Source: Pseudonocardiales bacterium
GTDB taxonomy: Bacteria; Actinomycetota; Actinomycetes; Mycobacteriales; Pseudonocardiaceae
Reading direction: 5' to 3'
NCBI GenBank assembly: GCA_019244165.1
Contig: JAFATA010000034.1
Location: forward strand, 1 to 64,000
Length of the DNA stretch: 64,000 bases
Shown here one piece after another: positions 38,104 through 47,066 of the stretch. Under the pieces are notes generated by a model that did not search any database, was not told the DNA's origin, and saw only the letters and a program-made list of their open reading frames with translations. How positions within the stretch are numbered: position 1 is the first letter of the stretch; each line of letters begins with the position of its first letter. A program made the translations under genes and the position numbers.

Positions 38104-38508
38104 TGGCCAACTCCTCATCCAGTCGCCGGCCACCGAGGGCAGCTGATGTGGCGACTCCTGTCCCCATCCCACCGTGTATTCGACACCGCCGCAATGGCCG
38201 CCACTCTTCGGGAAACCGCAGGTCAGAACGCTCAAAGAAAGATCATCTCTAAACTGGCGCAGCTGCGCCGCGATGAAGAGAAAAACTCCGCGAACGCGGC
38301 CGGTGGGAGAACTGAGAAAGCCCATCGGCTGGGTCGGCTGCTGCGCCCGAAAGGCGACCGATCACGCACCGTCGGCCGGGGCGGGTAGTCTCCAGCCTCG
38401 GCGGCCAGCACAGCGCCGAGGATAGAGGCGATATAGAGGACAAAGACGAAAGCGAGGACGAGAGCGACGACAATAAGTGATCATCGGCAGCAGAGCCTGA
38501 CCGCTCTC
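38104..38508. other. Intergenic region with an XPB motif VI-like remnant
   Basis: About 400 bp. On the plus strand, 38304-38354 can be read as [15 protein letters not shown], very close to motif VI of the XPB helicase in this window ([15 protein letters not shown]). It may be a fragment of a second helicase gene or a copied piece. The region just upstream of 38509 (38405-38480) holds alternating GA-rich repeats. I find no complete gene. Confidence 0.4.
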
Positions 38509-39573
38509 GTGAGTGATCGCCTGACCGACTGGTGGCGGCTGGCGTTCACCTCGACTCCCCGCGAGCTGTTCATCCCCGACCGGGCGCTGTGGGTACACGA
38601 CAAAAACGTGAAGACTCCGATCGATCGGGACGCCGACCCCGACACCTGGATGAGGGCGGTGTACTCCACTGACTTCATCATCACCCAGACTGACGACGGA
38701 GCCGGCGGTGGTGAAGGCGATTACACTTCGTCGTCCTCGATGCCGGCCATCATGCTGGGCATGCTCAACCACCTGGACGCCCGCGAGGGGCAGCAGGTGT
38801 TGGAGATCGGCACCGGCACCGGCTACAACGCCGCGCTGCTCGCCCACCGGCTGGGGGCCGGCAACGTGGTCAGCATCGAGATCGACCCCGAGCTCGCCCA
38901 GCAGGCCAGGATCAACCTGGCCAAGGCAGGCCGGGACGTCAGGGTAATCACCGGGGACGGCGCTGCCGGGTACCCATTCGGTGCCCCCTATGATCGGATC
39001 ATCGCTACCTGCTCGGTGGGGACCGTGCCCTGGGCATGGGTGGCACAGACCCGGCCCGGCGGGGTGATCGTCACGCCATGGGGGCCGCCGCTGGCCAATG
39101 ACCACTTGCTCCGCCTTGAGGTCGGCTGCGACAGCGCGGTGGGCACCATCGTGGACTCGGTCGCCTTCATGCGATTGCGCGCTCAGCGATGGAATGTCAC
39201 CGATGAACCGGACGACTTCCCCGACATCGCCGCGCAATCGCGCACGGACCTCGATCCGCACCAGGTGCTGGGCAACCATTCCACTCTCGCGGTGGCGCTG
39301 CGCCTCGGGGAATGCCGCGCAATCTTCGAGACCGACCACACCACCGGCAAGGAAATATTGTGGCTGCTGGCCGGCGACTCGTGGGCCTCAATCTGCAGCG
39401 GACACGTACGCCAGGCCGGCGCCCGGAACCTGTGGGACGAAGCGGTGAGTGCCTATCGCTGGTGGACCGAGCTCAGCTGCCCGGACCGGCAGCAGTTTCA
39501 CCTCACCGTCACCCACGAGCGCCAATGGGTCTGGCTCAACGACCCTGCCAACGCGGTCGCCACCCTGACCTAA
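38509..39573 (+). CDS. Protein-L-isoaspartate methyltransferase-like protein
   Basis: 354-residue SAM-dependent methyltransferase of the PCMT-like group found in actinomycetes. The SAM motif I is QQVLEIGTGTGYNAALLAHR (about residue 98), with VVSIEIDPELAQQA (motif II) and VRVITGDGAAGYPFGAPYDR (motif III), then RPGGVIVTPWGPPLAND. The N-terminus, from GTG 38509, is short: relatives have about 20 more residues before the TPRELFIPD segment, so it may be clipped. Similar proteins occur beside RiPP precursor or ATP-grasp genes; none is seen here, so substrate is unknown. Confidence 0.75.
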   Translation: MSDRLTDWWRLAFTSTPRELFIPDRALWVHDKNVKTPIDRDADPDTWMRAVYSTDFIITQTDDGAGGGEGDYTSSSSMPAIMLGMLNHLDAREGQQVLEIGTGTGYNAALLAHRLGAGNVVSIEIDPELAQQARINLAKAGRDVRVITGDGAAGYPFGAPYDRIIATCSVGTVPWAWVAQTRPGGVIVTPWGPPLANDHLLRLEVGCDSAVGTIVDSVAFMRLRAQRWNVTDEPDDFPDIAAQSRTDLDPHQVLGNHSTLAVALRLGECRAIFETDHTTGKEILWLLAGDSWASICSGHVRQAGARNLWDEAVSAYRWWTELSCPDRQQFHLTVTHERQWVWLNDPANAVATLT

Positions 39574-39654
39574 TTACTACTACTGCCGATGCAGGAGCTG
39601 ATCACGGTTTGTGTGCCGTAGGCGACAGGACGTGTCGTTCAACGCACACAAAGG

Positions 39655-39804
39655 GTGATCACCGTCGAACTCGGCGACGGCAGAAAACTGACCGCCACCC
39701 GGGCCTGCGCGATCGAGTGCCGGATCTGCGGATTGCCCACTGTCCGGGTGGCCACGGTCAGCGGGGCGAGGCATCCCCGATCGGGTCGGGGTCATTGTCG
39801 ATGA
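39655..39804 (+). CDS. Possible 49-residue cysteine-containing protein
   Basis: A GTG-started frame gives MITVELGDGRKLTATRAC, AIECRICGLPTVRVATVSG and a basic tail. The CAIECRICG cluster could be a small zinc knuckle. It overlaps the end of the convergent gene at 39758. No ribosome binding site better than AAAGGG is visible. It may be a degraded gene. Confidence 0.35.
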   Translation: MITVELGDGRKLTATRACAIECRICGLPTVRVATVSGARHPRSGRGHCR

Positions 39805-40099
39805 ATCGGCGGCACAGGGCGATGAACTGGGCGGCGGGCAGCTGCAGTGCCCGCTGGCTCAGCTGCTCGTAGCGGTCAACCCCATCGTAGGTGAGCACTG
39901 TTCTGCAGATGTTCCCTGTGGTTGGGTCCGGGTTCACCAGCCGGATCAGCCTCCTGGCCAGCAGCCCGCCCAGCGCGACGGCGAGGTGGCCGGGCAGGCG
40001 ATGGCCGTTTTCCACCCAGCGCCCACCCGCCTGGGTTACCCCGCCGTGGCTGACCCGGCGTAGCGCGACCCATTCGGAGACCTCAGGGTCGGCTAGCAT
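39758..40099 (-). CDS. Hypothetical XRE-associated small protein
   Basis: 113 residues starting MLADPEVSEWVALRRVSHG, with ENGHRLPGHLAVALGGLLA, RLIRLVNPDP and VDRYEQLSQRALQLPA. I recall similar small proteins next to XRE/TPR regulators in Pseudonocardiaceae, and they resemble a winged-helix domain, but no function is known. Its ATG at 40099 overlaps the stop of the upstream gene by 7 bp, so the two are coupled. Confidence 0.65.
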   Translation of the reverse strand: MLADPEVSEWVALRRVSHGGVTQAGGRWVENGHRLPGHLAVALGGLLARRLIRLVNPDPTTGNICRTVLTYDGVDRYEQLSQRALQLPAAQFIALCRRFIDNDPDPIGDASPR

Positions 40100-40389
40100 G
40101 GCCGGTTCCGGCCTGCCAGCACCGCGGCGCACTGCTCACAGGGTGGGGCGGCGATGGCGACCCGGGGTGCGGGCAGCATGAAGTGGTAGCCGCAGATCGC
40201 CCAGTACTGCCGGTTACCGGAGCGGCGCCCGGCGGCCACGTCTTCCTCGATGATCTCGTGTGCCCGGCGATCCACCTCACAAATGATCGTGATCGTGCGC
40301 GGCTGCGCCGCCCAGTCGGTCGGGGGAGGCGAGGAGTGCGCCCGGTTCCGGCGCGCCCCGGGCGCGGCGCTGCGATGATGGGAGAACAT
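40093..40389 (-). CDS. Hypothetical XRE-associated small protein
   Basis: About 98 residues: the core is AQPRTITIICEVDRRAHEII, EEDVAAGRRSGNRQYWAICG and YHFMLPAPRVAIAAPPCEQC. The cysteines near the end could bind metal. It heads a two-gene unit with the product at 39758-40099 and is divergent from the broken XRE regulator (40505), with about 115 bp between. I chose the ATG at 40389 because the frame upstream of it has no family-like sequence. Function unknown. Confidence 0.6.
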   Translation of the reverse strand: MFSHHRSAAPGARRNRAHSSPPPTDWAAQPRTITIICEVDRRAHEIIEEDVAAGRRSGNRQYWAICGYHFMLPAPRVAIAAPPCEQCAAVLAGRNRPC

Positions 40390-40504
40390 GGGGTAACCAT
40401 GCGAGGGGTAACCCGCCTGGCGGATGCCCAAGGTGCCGGAGGAGGCGACGACAGGCTGGCATCGCAGGTGGGTGTACCCGCGCGGTAACGCCGAAGGGAG
40501 GCCG

Positions 40505-41911
40505 GTGGAGAAACGACCGTGCAGGATCTGCCGAAAGCCGCTCAGCCGATATAACCCGGACACGGTGTGCGCCGGCTGCGCTCGGCAGATTGCGACGACA
40601 CCGCGCTTTCCGCTGTGGCTGTGGGACTCGCTGCCGCTGCGCCGGGCATTCGCCGAGCTGGACCTGGGCGTTGCGCTGACGATTATCCGGACCGCTCCGG
40701 GACTGAGTCAGCTCCAGTTCGGAAACCTGGTGGGATGGAGCCAGTCGGCGGTTGCCCGCGTGGAGGCGGGGCAACGCGACAGCCTCTATGACATCCGGCG
40801 ACTTTTTGAGGTGGTGGACGCCGTCGGCATGCCGCGCGAGGCGCTCATCCCGCTCCTGTTGGGGGTATCCGACACGGAACAGCTCGAACGAGAAGAGACA
40901 GACGACATGGGTATGAACCGGCGGCAGTTCAGTGGCGGACTGGTCGGTTTTACCGCCGCGACCGGCCCGAGCGGGATACCGGTTCCCGCCAAGGTGGATC
41001 CGGTGCACGTGCGGTATCTCCGCTCGTCCGTGGAGAAACTGTGGACGAGAGATGGAATCGTCGGCGGTGGCGCGTTAGCTCGTGACGGACTGTACTTATA
41101 TCATCGAGCGCGCCGGATGCTCGATGAGGCCGACTACAGCGAGGCAACCGGCCGCCAGCTCATGAGCGTGGTCGGCGAGCTGGCCGTCTGTGTCGGCTGG
41201 CTCGCCTATGACGCGGACCAGCAGAATGTGGCACGAGAGCTGTATTCTGAGGCTCGCCTGCTGGCTGACCAGTCCGGAGATGACGGGTTGGCGATACGCG
41301 TTATGGAGAAAATGTCGCTTCAGTCGGCGTACCTTGCCCACAAGAAGGGTCTTCCGGGCCGGGCGCGGGAAGCCGTGCGGCTCAGTGCGCGGGCCACTGA
41401 ACTGGCCCGCCACGATCCGTCTCCGCAACTGCATGCCCTGCTCGCTACTCGCGAGGCTATCGCCCACGCAGCAGTTGGCGATAGTCAGGGATTCATGGTG
41501 GCGATCACCCAGGCCTGGCGGGAGGTGGATCGTGGATTCGCCGATGACGCGCCTGTGTAGCTGCGGTTCGTGGACAGCTCGGCAATCACGGCGCTGGAAG
41601 GCAGAGGCCGCTCCTACCTCGGAGACCCCGCCGCAGCCGCAGCGCTCTATCGGAGAAGCCTGGAGGCGACACCCGGCCCCCGCGACAGCGCCATCTACCG
41701 TGCCGGCCTTGCTGCCGCGTTGGCAGCCAGCGGTGATGTCACCGGCGCGGTGGCCGAGGGCATGGTCGTGCTCACCGCTCTCGATACCGGTGGCGTGATG
41801 TCGCCCAGGACCCTCGCCAGGCTGCACCCGCTCCGCCAGGCCGCGGCGCACAATCGTCAGGGCGAGGACTTCTGTGCTCGCTACGATCAGATCGGAAGCC
41901 CTGCAGAATGA
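40505..41911 (+). pseudogene. XRE/TPR regulator with in-frame TAG stop
   Basis: Frame of 469 codons interrupted only by a TAG at 41558-41560, where the frame reads ADDAPV*LRFVDSSAITALE. Relatives have a tryptophan before the LRFVD, so TGG to TAG is the simplest explanation. Before it lie a zinc knuckle (CRICRKPLSRYNPDTVCAGC), an HTH (GLSQLQFGNLVGWSQSAVAR), GMNRRQFSGG and the TPR-like sensor region. After it ALEGRGRSYLGDPAAAAALY and ALDTGGVMSPRTLARLHPLR form the normal C-terminus. Start is the GTG at 40505. A truncated 351-residue product is possible, but the family normally needs the C-terminal repeats. Confidence 0.75.
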
Positions 41912-42437
41912 ACGAATAACAAACCGGCCTCCCCACGGAAGGACAGGAAGTTACCATCTGCCGTACGTTGAGGCAATTGCAAGCGGCGATCCGTTTCACA
42001 GTGTCGAAGCGTTCATGCACCGGTTCGACTCATACACCGCTGCTCCCGCCTTTGACCTGGTGGTCGCTTACCAGGGTGATGACGCCATCGGGCAGGCATG
42101 GGGATGGCCGCTCACCGAGCAGAGCGTGTGGTGGAAAGGACTGCTCTCTGAACCCGAGCCGGGCTTCACGCACGAGAACGGTCGCCGCACCTTCGCCCTT
42201 TCTGAGATCATGGTGTCTCGGGAGTGGGCCGGCAAAGGCATCGCGCATGCGTTACATGATCACCTCTTGTCGGGCCGCCCAGAATCACGGGCGACCCTTC
42301 TCGTGGGACCGGAAAATACCAGAGCTTACCGCGCATACTTGCAGTGGGGCTGGCGCAAGGTTGCCCAACTACGCCCCGGCTGGGATAACGCGCCAACGTT
42401 CGACGTGCTCATCTTGACGCTCGGTAAGATTCGCTGA
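41874..42437 (+). CDS. GNAT family N-acetyltransferase, uncertain N-terminus
   Basis: Acetyltransferase with SEIMVSREWAGKGIAHALHD (the acetyl-CoA pyrophosphate-binding segment, GKGIAHALH) and a C-terminal AYLQWGWRKVAQLRP. Family members have an N-terminal lobe of about 50 residues before the EAFMHRFDSYT segment; here the region upstream is short and reads ITNRPPHGRTGSYHLPYVEA, which does not look like the usual strand-helix start. The GTG at 41874 lies inside the end of the XRE gene; the next M is at 42015. Either the N-terminus is truncated or the start is not what I assume. Substrate unknown. Confidence 0.5.
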   Translation: MLATIRSEALQNERITNRPPHGRTGSYHLPYVEAIASGDPFHSVEAFMHRFDSYTAAPAFDLVVAYQGDDAIGQAWGWPLTEQSVWWKGLLSEPEPGFTHENGRRTFALSEIMVSREWAGKGIAHALHDHLLSGRPESRATLLVGPENTRAYRAYLQWGWRKVAQLRPGWDNAPTFDVLILTLGKIR

Positions 42438-43478
42438 TCAGGCTCCCTCGGCGATCCGGCGGCACAGCCAGGCCAGCGCGAGCGGGTAGCGGTAGTCGAT
42501 CGCGCGGTGGGTGGCGTCGAACAGCTCGAAGTGCACTCGCTGCTCGGGCAACCCGGCGGCGCGCAGTTCCTCACGGAACGCTTGCGCGCCCAGGTCGAGG
42601 TACCACTCGTCGCGAGTGCCGGCATCCAGCCACACCGCGCGCAGGGAGCGCAGCGCTTCGGCGTACCGCGGTGCCATCCGCACCGGGTCCCAGTCCAGCC
42701 ACCGCTGCCAGACCTCCGCCCGCAGCACCCCGGTGTGCGGGTCGAACGGCAGCTCCGGGGTGCCGTCGTCGCGGGCGGAGAAGCACGCGGAGATACCCAG
42801 CATCATGAGCAGGGTCTCGTCGGCGGGCTTGGTGAACGCGGTCCGGGACCGGAAGTCGGTCCACCAGGCGCCGATGTCACCGTCGTAGTCCCGCAGGTGG
42901 CGCACTGCCTTGCCGAACTCGGCGAGGTAGCACAGCTCGTAGAGCGTGTCCCCGGCATGGCTGGCCAGCGCGCCGAACACATCGGGCCGCAGCATCGGCG
43001 TGATCATGGCGCCGAACCCACCGGAGGACTTGCCGCTGATCGCCCGGTGCGCCGCCTCCGGCAGCGTCCGGTAGTGCGCATCGACGAAGGGCACGACCTC
43101 CTCACACAGGTAGCTGTGGTAGCGCCCGGTACCCGGGGAGTCGACGAACTGGCTGCCCCCGTAGGCCGTCCACGCGTCGCAGAAGACCACCAGGGCGGGC
43201 GGGACGTCACCAGCGGCGAACACGGCGTCGGCGGTTTCCGGAAATGGCTGACGGTACGGGCTGCGGTTGCGCCACATGCTCAGATACCCGGTGTAACCCT
43301 GGATCACATAGACGCTCGGGTAGCGCTGGGTCGAATCCTCATAACCCGGCGGGAGATAGACCCACAGCGGGCGCTGCGCGGGATCACCCAGCGGATTGTC
43401 CCGCAACAGCACACTATCAATCACATGCTCATCCAGCCGGCCAGCCAGCGCGGCACCCCAGGGCAGCACACCGCTCAC
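42438..43478 (-). CDS. Alpha/beta hydrolase, esterase family
   Basis: 346-residue hydrolase of the putative esterase (esterase D / antigen 85-like) family. The N-terminus has PLWVYLPPGYEDSTQRYPSV and YVIQGYTGYLSMWRNRSPYR; the nucleophile elbow is GKSSGGFGAMITPM (Ser about residue 149); the acid and base probably lie in WLDAGTRDEWYLD and FELFDATHRAIDYR. No signal peptide is clear. The start is a GTG at 43478. It sits directly downstream of map (21 bp), where many actinomycetes continue with infA, so it may mark a rearrangement point or an insertion. Confidence 0.82.
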   Translation of the reverse strand: MSGVLPWGAALAGRLDEHVIDSVLLRDNPLGDPAQRPLWVYLPPGYEDSTQRYPSVYVIQGYTGYLSMWRNRSPYRQPFPETADAVFAAGDVPPALVVFCDAWTAYGGSQFVDSPGTGRYHSYLCEEVVPFVDAHYRTLPEAAHRAISGKSSGGFGAMITPMLRPDVFGALASHAGDTLYELCYLAEFGKAVRHLRDYDGDIGAWWTDFRSRTAFTKPADETLLMMLGISACFSARDDGTPELPFDPHTGVLRAEVWQRWLDWDPVRMAPRYAEALRSLRAVWLDAGTRDEWYLDLGAQAFREELRAAGLPEQRVHFELFDATHRAIDYRYPLALAWLCRRIAEGA

Positions 43479-43499
43479 CGTACCGCGCCGGGTGCCCGC

Positions 43500-44318
43500 T
43501 CACTCAACCGTGAGGACCAGCGGGCCCGCCTCGGTGACGGCGACCGAGTGCTCCCAGTGCACAGCCCGGGAACCGTCCACCGTCACCACGGTCCAGCCGT
43601 CGTCGAGTTCCTCGGTCTTGTCACTACCCGCGGTCAGCATCGGCTCGATCGCCAGGGCCATGCCGGGCACCAGCCGGGGGCCACGGCCGGGCCGGCCCAC
43701 GTTGGGCAGGAACGGGTCCATGTGCATGGCCCTCCCAATGCCATGGCCACCGTAGTCGGCGATGATCCCGTAGGAGGTCCGGTCCGCGGCGGCGGCGGCC
43801 AGCGCCGCGGTCTGCACGGCATGAGAGATGTCCGTCAACCTGCCACCGGGCAGGGCCGCCGCGATTCCGGCCTGCAGCGCGGCCCGGCAGGCCGCGGACA
43901 GCCGGCTGTCGGCCGCCACCACGGTCCCGATGTGCACCGTCACGGCGGCGTCGCCGTGCCAGCCTTCCAGGATCGCGCCACAGTCCAACGACAGCAGATC
44001 GCCGTCGGCGAGCACCTGCTCGCGGCTCGGGATCCCGTGCACCACCTGCTGGTTCACCGAGCTGCAGATCGACGCGGGAAACCCGTGGTAGTCCTTGAAG
44101 GACGGCACCGCGCCAGCGTCCCGAATGGACTGTTCAGCCAGTTCGTCCAGCTCACCGGTGCTCACCCCGGCCTTGGCGTGGCTGGCGAGCAACCGCAAGG
44201 TCCGGGCCACCACCGCACCGGCGGCGCGCATCGCCTCGATCTCACCGGGAGACTTGAGCTCGATGCCTGTCCTGCCCCGCAGCCGTCGTACCACAGCCCG
44301 CACCCCGCCCCCGGCCAT
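43500..44318 (-). CDS. map: Methionine aminopeptidase, type I
   Basis: 272 residues. Metal ligands are visible in [20 protein letters not shown] (two Asp), [13 protein letters not shown] (His), LAIEPML (Glu) and [11 protein letters not shown] (Glu). [19 protein letters not shown] is the common N-terminal segment, after a short basic extension. The ATG at 44318 overlaps the adk stop in TGATG, typical of the secY-adk-map unit. It removes N-terminal methionine from new proteins. Confidence 0.95.
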   Translation of the reverse strand: MAGGGVRAVVRRLRGRTGIELKSPGEIEAMRAAGAVVARTLRLLASHAKAGVSTGELDELAEQSIRDAGAVPSFKDYHGFPASICSSVNQQVVHGIPSREQVLADGDLLSLDCGAILEGWHGDAAVTVHIGTVVAADSRLSAACRAALQAGIAAALPGGRLTDISHAVQTAALAAAAADRTSYGIIADYGGHGIGRAMHMDPFLPNVGRPGRGPRLVPGMALAIEPMLTAGSDKTEELDDGWTVVTVDGSRAVHWEHSVAVTEAGPLVLTVE

Positions 44319-44869
44319 CACGCCCGCGTTCGCAACGCATCCAGCGCCCGGGTCATCACCTCTGGCACTGACCCGACCGCCGGCACAGTGACCAACCGAT
44401 CGGCGTAGAAGTCCAGCAACGGCGCGGTCTCCCGGTCATAGAGCCGCTGACGGTGCCGGATCACCTCCTCGGTGTCGTCAGCGCGCCCGCGAGCCAGCAG
44501 CCGCTGGACGAGCTGCTCCTCCGGCACGTCGAACGCCAGCACCGTGTCGATCTCACAGTCCCGATTGCGCAGCAGAGCCTCCAGCGCCTCGGCCTGGCTG
44601 AGCGTGCGGGGGAACCCGTCGAGCAGGAACCCACCCCGGCAGACCTCCTCAGTCAGCCGTTGCGCGACCATCGCGTTGGTCACCTCATCCGGTACCAGAG
44701 CACCGGCGTCCAGGTACTTCTTGACCTGCTGACCCAGCTCAGTCTCACCCTCAACGTGCGCCCGGAAGATGTCCCCCGTCGAGATGTGCTCCACACCGAG
44801 CTGCTCGCTGAGCAAGGTGGCCTGGGTACCCTTGCCCGCTCCCGGCGGGCCGACGAGGAGGATTCGCAC
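44318..44869 (-). CDS. adk: Adenylate kinase
   Basis: 183-residue short-lid form. P-loop [17 protein letters not shown]-binding segment [36 protein letters not shown] and the reduced lid [20 protein letters not shown]. It interconverts AMP, ADP and ATP. The start overlaps the secY stop by 1 bp, and the stop overlaps map. Confidence 0.96.
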   Translation of the reverse strand: MRILLVGPPGAGKGTQATLLSEQLGVEHISTGDIFRAHVEGETELGQQVKKYLDAGALVPDEVTNAMVAQRLTEEVCRGGFLLDGFPRTLSQAEALEALLRNRDCEIDTVLAFDVPEEQLVQRLLARGRADDTEEVIRHRQRLYDRETAPLLDFYADRLVTVPAVGSVPEVMTRALDALRTRA

Positions 44870-46194
44870 TAGCGCAGGAACCCTTCATAGTGGCGCTGCA
44901 TTAACTGGCTTTCGATCTGCTTGACGGTGTCCAACCCGACCCCCACCATGATTAACACTGCGGTGCCGCCGAAGGGGAAGTTCTGGTTCTGCCCGGTACC
45001 GGTCATGCCGAGGAACAAGTTAGGCAGCACTGCCACCGCACCCAGGTACAGCGAACCGGGGAAGGTGATCCGGTTGAGCACGAAGCTCAGGTACTCGGCG
45101 GTGGGGCGTCCCGGCCGGTAACCGGGGATGAAGCCGCCGTACTTCTTCATCTCCTCAGCACGATCTTCGGGGTTGAACGTGATCGCCACGTAGAAGTACG
45201 TGAAGAAGATAATCATCAAGAAGTACAGCGAGATATAGATCCAGCTGGCCTGGTCGGACAGGTAACGGGTGATAAGGGTCTGCCACCAGCTCGAGCTACC
45301 CGTGGACGAGCTGGTCAGCCGCGCGATGAGCTCGGGCAGGTAGAGCAGCGACGTCGCGAAGATGACCGGAATGACACCGGCTTGGTTCACCTTCAGGGGC
45401 AGGTAGGTGGAGGTTCCGCCGTACATGCGGCGGCCGATCATGCGTTTGGCGTACTGCACCGGGATCCGTCGCTGACCCTGCTCGACGAACACCACGCTGG
45501 CGATGATTGCCAGGCCGAACAGGCACACCAGCAGGAACACCATCCGACCCTGGGAGTCCAGGATGTTCTTGCCCTCAGCGGGGATACGCGCGGCAATCGA
45601 AGTGAAGATCAGCAGTGACATGCCGTTGCCGATGCCCCGTTCGGTGATCATCTCACCCAACCACATAATCACCCCGGTACCCGCGGTCATCACCACAACA
45701 ATGACCACCAGGTTGAACAACGACTGGTCCGGGACCGGTGAGTACGAGCAACCCGAGAACAGCTGACCGCGCACTGCCAGCGCCACGATGCCGGTGGACT
45801 GCAGGACAGCCAGCGCGATCGTCAGGTACCGGGTGTACTGAGTGAGCTTGTTCTGCCCGGACTGCCCCTCCTTCTTCAGCACCTCGAAACGAGGGATCAC
45901 CACGGTGAGCAGCTGGATGATGATGCTCGCGGTGATGTAGGGCATGATTCCCAGCGCAAACACCGACAGCTTCAGCAACGCCCCACCGCTGAACAAATTG
46001 ATCAGCGAGTAGACGTTCTGGTTAGCGCCCCGCTGCACCTGGTCCAGGCACCGCTGGATATTGACGTAGGAGACCCCGGGCGAGGGGAGCGTGGCACCGG
46101 CCCGGTATATCACCAGCAGGCCGAGAGTGAACAGGATCTTGCGGCGTAGGTCCGGCGTCGCAAAGGCCGAGCGGAAGGCGCCGAGCACTCCCAC
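44869..46194 (-). CDS. secY: Preprotein translocase subunit SecY
   Basis: 441-residue channel of the Sec translocon with ten membrane segments, for example ILFTLGLLVIYRAGA at the start and GTAVLIMVGVGLDTVKQIES near the end. The signatures ALGIMPYITASIIIQLLTVV (residues about 75-95) and GGTSTYLPLKVNQAGVIPVI are present. The start follows a purine-rich leader of three 14-bp repeats. A 225-bp gap separates it from rplO, longer than in many bacteria where the two are close. Confidence 0.97.
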   Translation of the reverse strand: MGVLGAFRSAFATPDLRRKILFTLGLLVIYRAGATLPSPGVSYVNIQRCLDQVQRGANQNVYSLINLFSGGALLKLSVFALGIMPYITASIIIQLLTVVIPRFEVLKKEGQSGQNKLTQYTRYLTIALAVLQSTGIVALAVRGQLFSGCSYSPVPDQSLFNLVVIVVVMTAGTGVIMWLGEMITERGIGNGMSLLIFTSIAARIPAEGKNILDSQGRMVFLLVCLFGLAIIASVVFVEQGQRRIPVQYAKRMIGRRMYGGTSTYLPLKVNQAGVIPVIFATSLLYLPELIARLTSSSTGSSSWWQTLITRYLSDQASWIYISLYFLMIIFFTYFYVAITFNPEDRAEEMKKYGGFIPGYRPGRPTAEYLSFVLNRITFPGSLYLGAVAVLPNLFLGMTGTGQNQNFPFGGTAVLIMVGVGLDTVKQIESQLMQRHYEGFLR

Positions 46195-46204
46195 CTCCCT
46201 ACCT

Positions 46205-46247
46205 CCTGGGCCCTACCTTTTGGGCCCTAACTTTTGGGCCCTACCTT
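46205..46247. repeat. Three 14-bp repeats in the secY leader
   Basis: Each unit contains GGGCCCTA and starts at 46208, 46222 and 46236 (period 14). On the secY strand the units read AAAAGGTAGGGCCC with one variant base, just upstream of the secY ribosome binding site. Farther upstream (about 46341-46370) a 13-bp AGCCAGACTCGCC unit is also duplicated. Confidence 0.8.
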
Positions 46248-46419
46248 TGGCACCGCCGTGGTCAGGCCATCAGTCACAGACCAGCGGTCGCATGGTCGCA
46301 CGGCGGCGACCGAGCGATGCGGGGAACCTGCCGACGGTGCCAGCCAGACTCGCCAGCCAGACTCGCCCTCGCGTCCTAGCCGACTGTAACAGCAAGGGCA
46401 CACGCCAGCAGGACGCTGC

Positions 46420-46863
46420 CTACAGCGTGGTGCTGCTACCGCCCGCCGCAGCGATTTTGTCCCGCGCGGACCCGGAGAAGGCCTGCGCGCTGACCTGCAG
46501 CACCACCCCGCTGAGGTCACCCTCACCGAGCACCTTCACCGGCCAGCCCTTGCGCACCGCACCGGCGGCTACCAGCTCCTCAGGTCCCACGGTGCCCCCG
46601 GCAGGGAACAGCCGAGCCAGGTCACCGACGTTGACCACCTGGTACTCCGTACGGAACCGGTTGCGGAAACCTTTGAGCTTGGGCAGCCGCATGTGGATCG
46701 GCATCTGTCCACCCTCAAAGGCAACGGGTACGTTCTTGCGGGCCTTGGTTCCCTTGGTACCGCGACCCGCGGTCTTGCCTTGTGAACCCGCACCGCGACC
46801 CACCCGCGTCTTGGCGGTCTTCGCGCCAGCGGCCGGACGCAAGTGGTGGATCTTGATGGTCAC
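46420..46863 (-). CDS. rplO: Ribosomal protein L15
   Basis: 147 residues. Glycine/basic N-terminus [20 protein letters not shown] and the C-terminal [20 protein letters not shown] are standard L15. 50S subunit, late assembly. The start overlaps rpmD's stop by 4 bp. A 225-bp gap follows before secY. Confidence 0.96.
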   Translation of the reverse strand: MTIKIHHLRPAAGAKTAKTRVGRGAGSQGKTAGRGTKGTKARKNVPVAFEGGQMPIHMRLPKLKGFRNRFRTEYQVVNVGDLARLFPAGGTVGPEELVAAGAVRKGWPVKVLGEGDLSGVVLQVSAQAFSGSARDKIAAAGGSSTTL

Positions 46864-47066
46864 TTCGCCGTCACCTCATTCGGGACTTCCTCCACCGTCA
46901 CCAGATGACGGACCGTGGCAATCATGCCACGAACCTGGGAGTTGTCCTCTTTAAGTACGGACTGCCGGATCTTGCGCAGCCCCAGTGAGCGCAGCGTCTC
47001 ACGGTGATTGCGCAGGCTACCGATACTGCTCCGAACCTGAGTGATCTTCAGTCGAGACACCGTCAC
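46860..47066 (-). CDS. rpmD: Ribosomal protein L30
   Basis: 68 residues; [20 protein letters not shown] and [18 protein letters not shown] are typical L30. It overlaps rpsE and rplO by 4 bp each, indicating tightly coupled translation. Confidence 0.95.
   Translation of the reverse strand: MTVSRLKITQVRSSIGSLRNHRETLRSLGLRKIRQSVLKEDNSQVRGMIATVRHLVTVEEVPNEVTAK

Noticed and set aside
38509-42437. A complete lanthipeptide or ATP-grasp RiPP cluster
   Set aside because: No precursor peptide, LanB/LanC-like or ATP-grasp enzyme is encoded here.
42507-44408. 633-codon plus-strand frame over esterase and map
   Set aside because: Antisense shadow of two confident minus-strand genes; composition is Arg/Gly/His/Pro-rich without any family motif.
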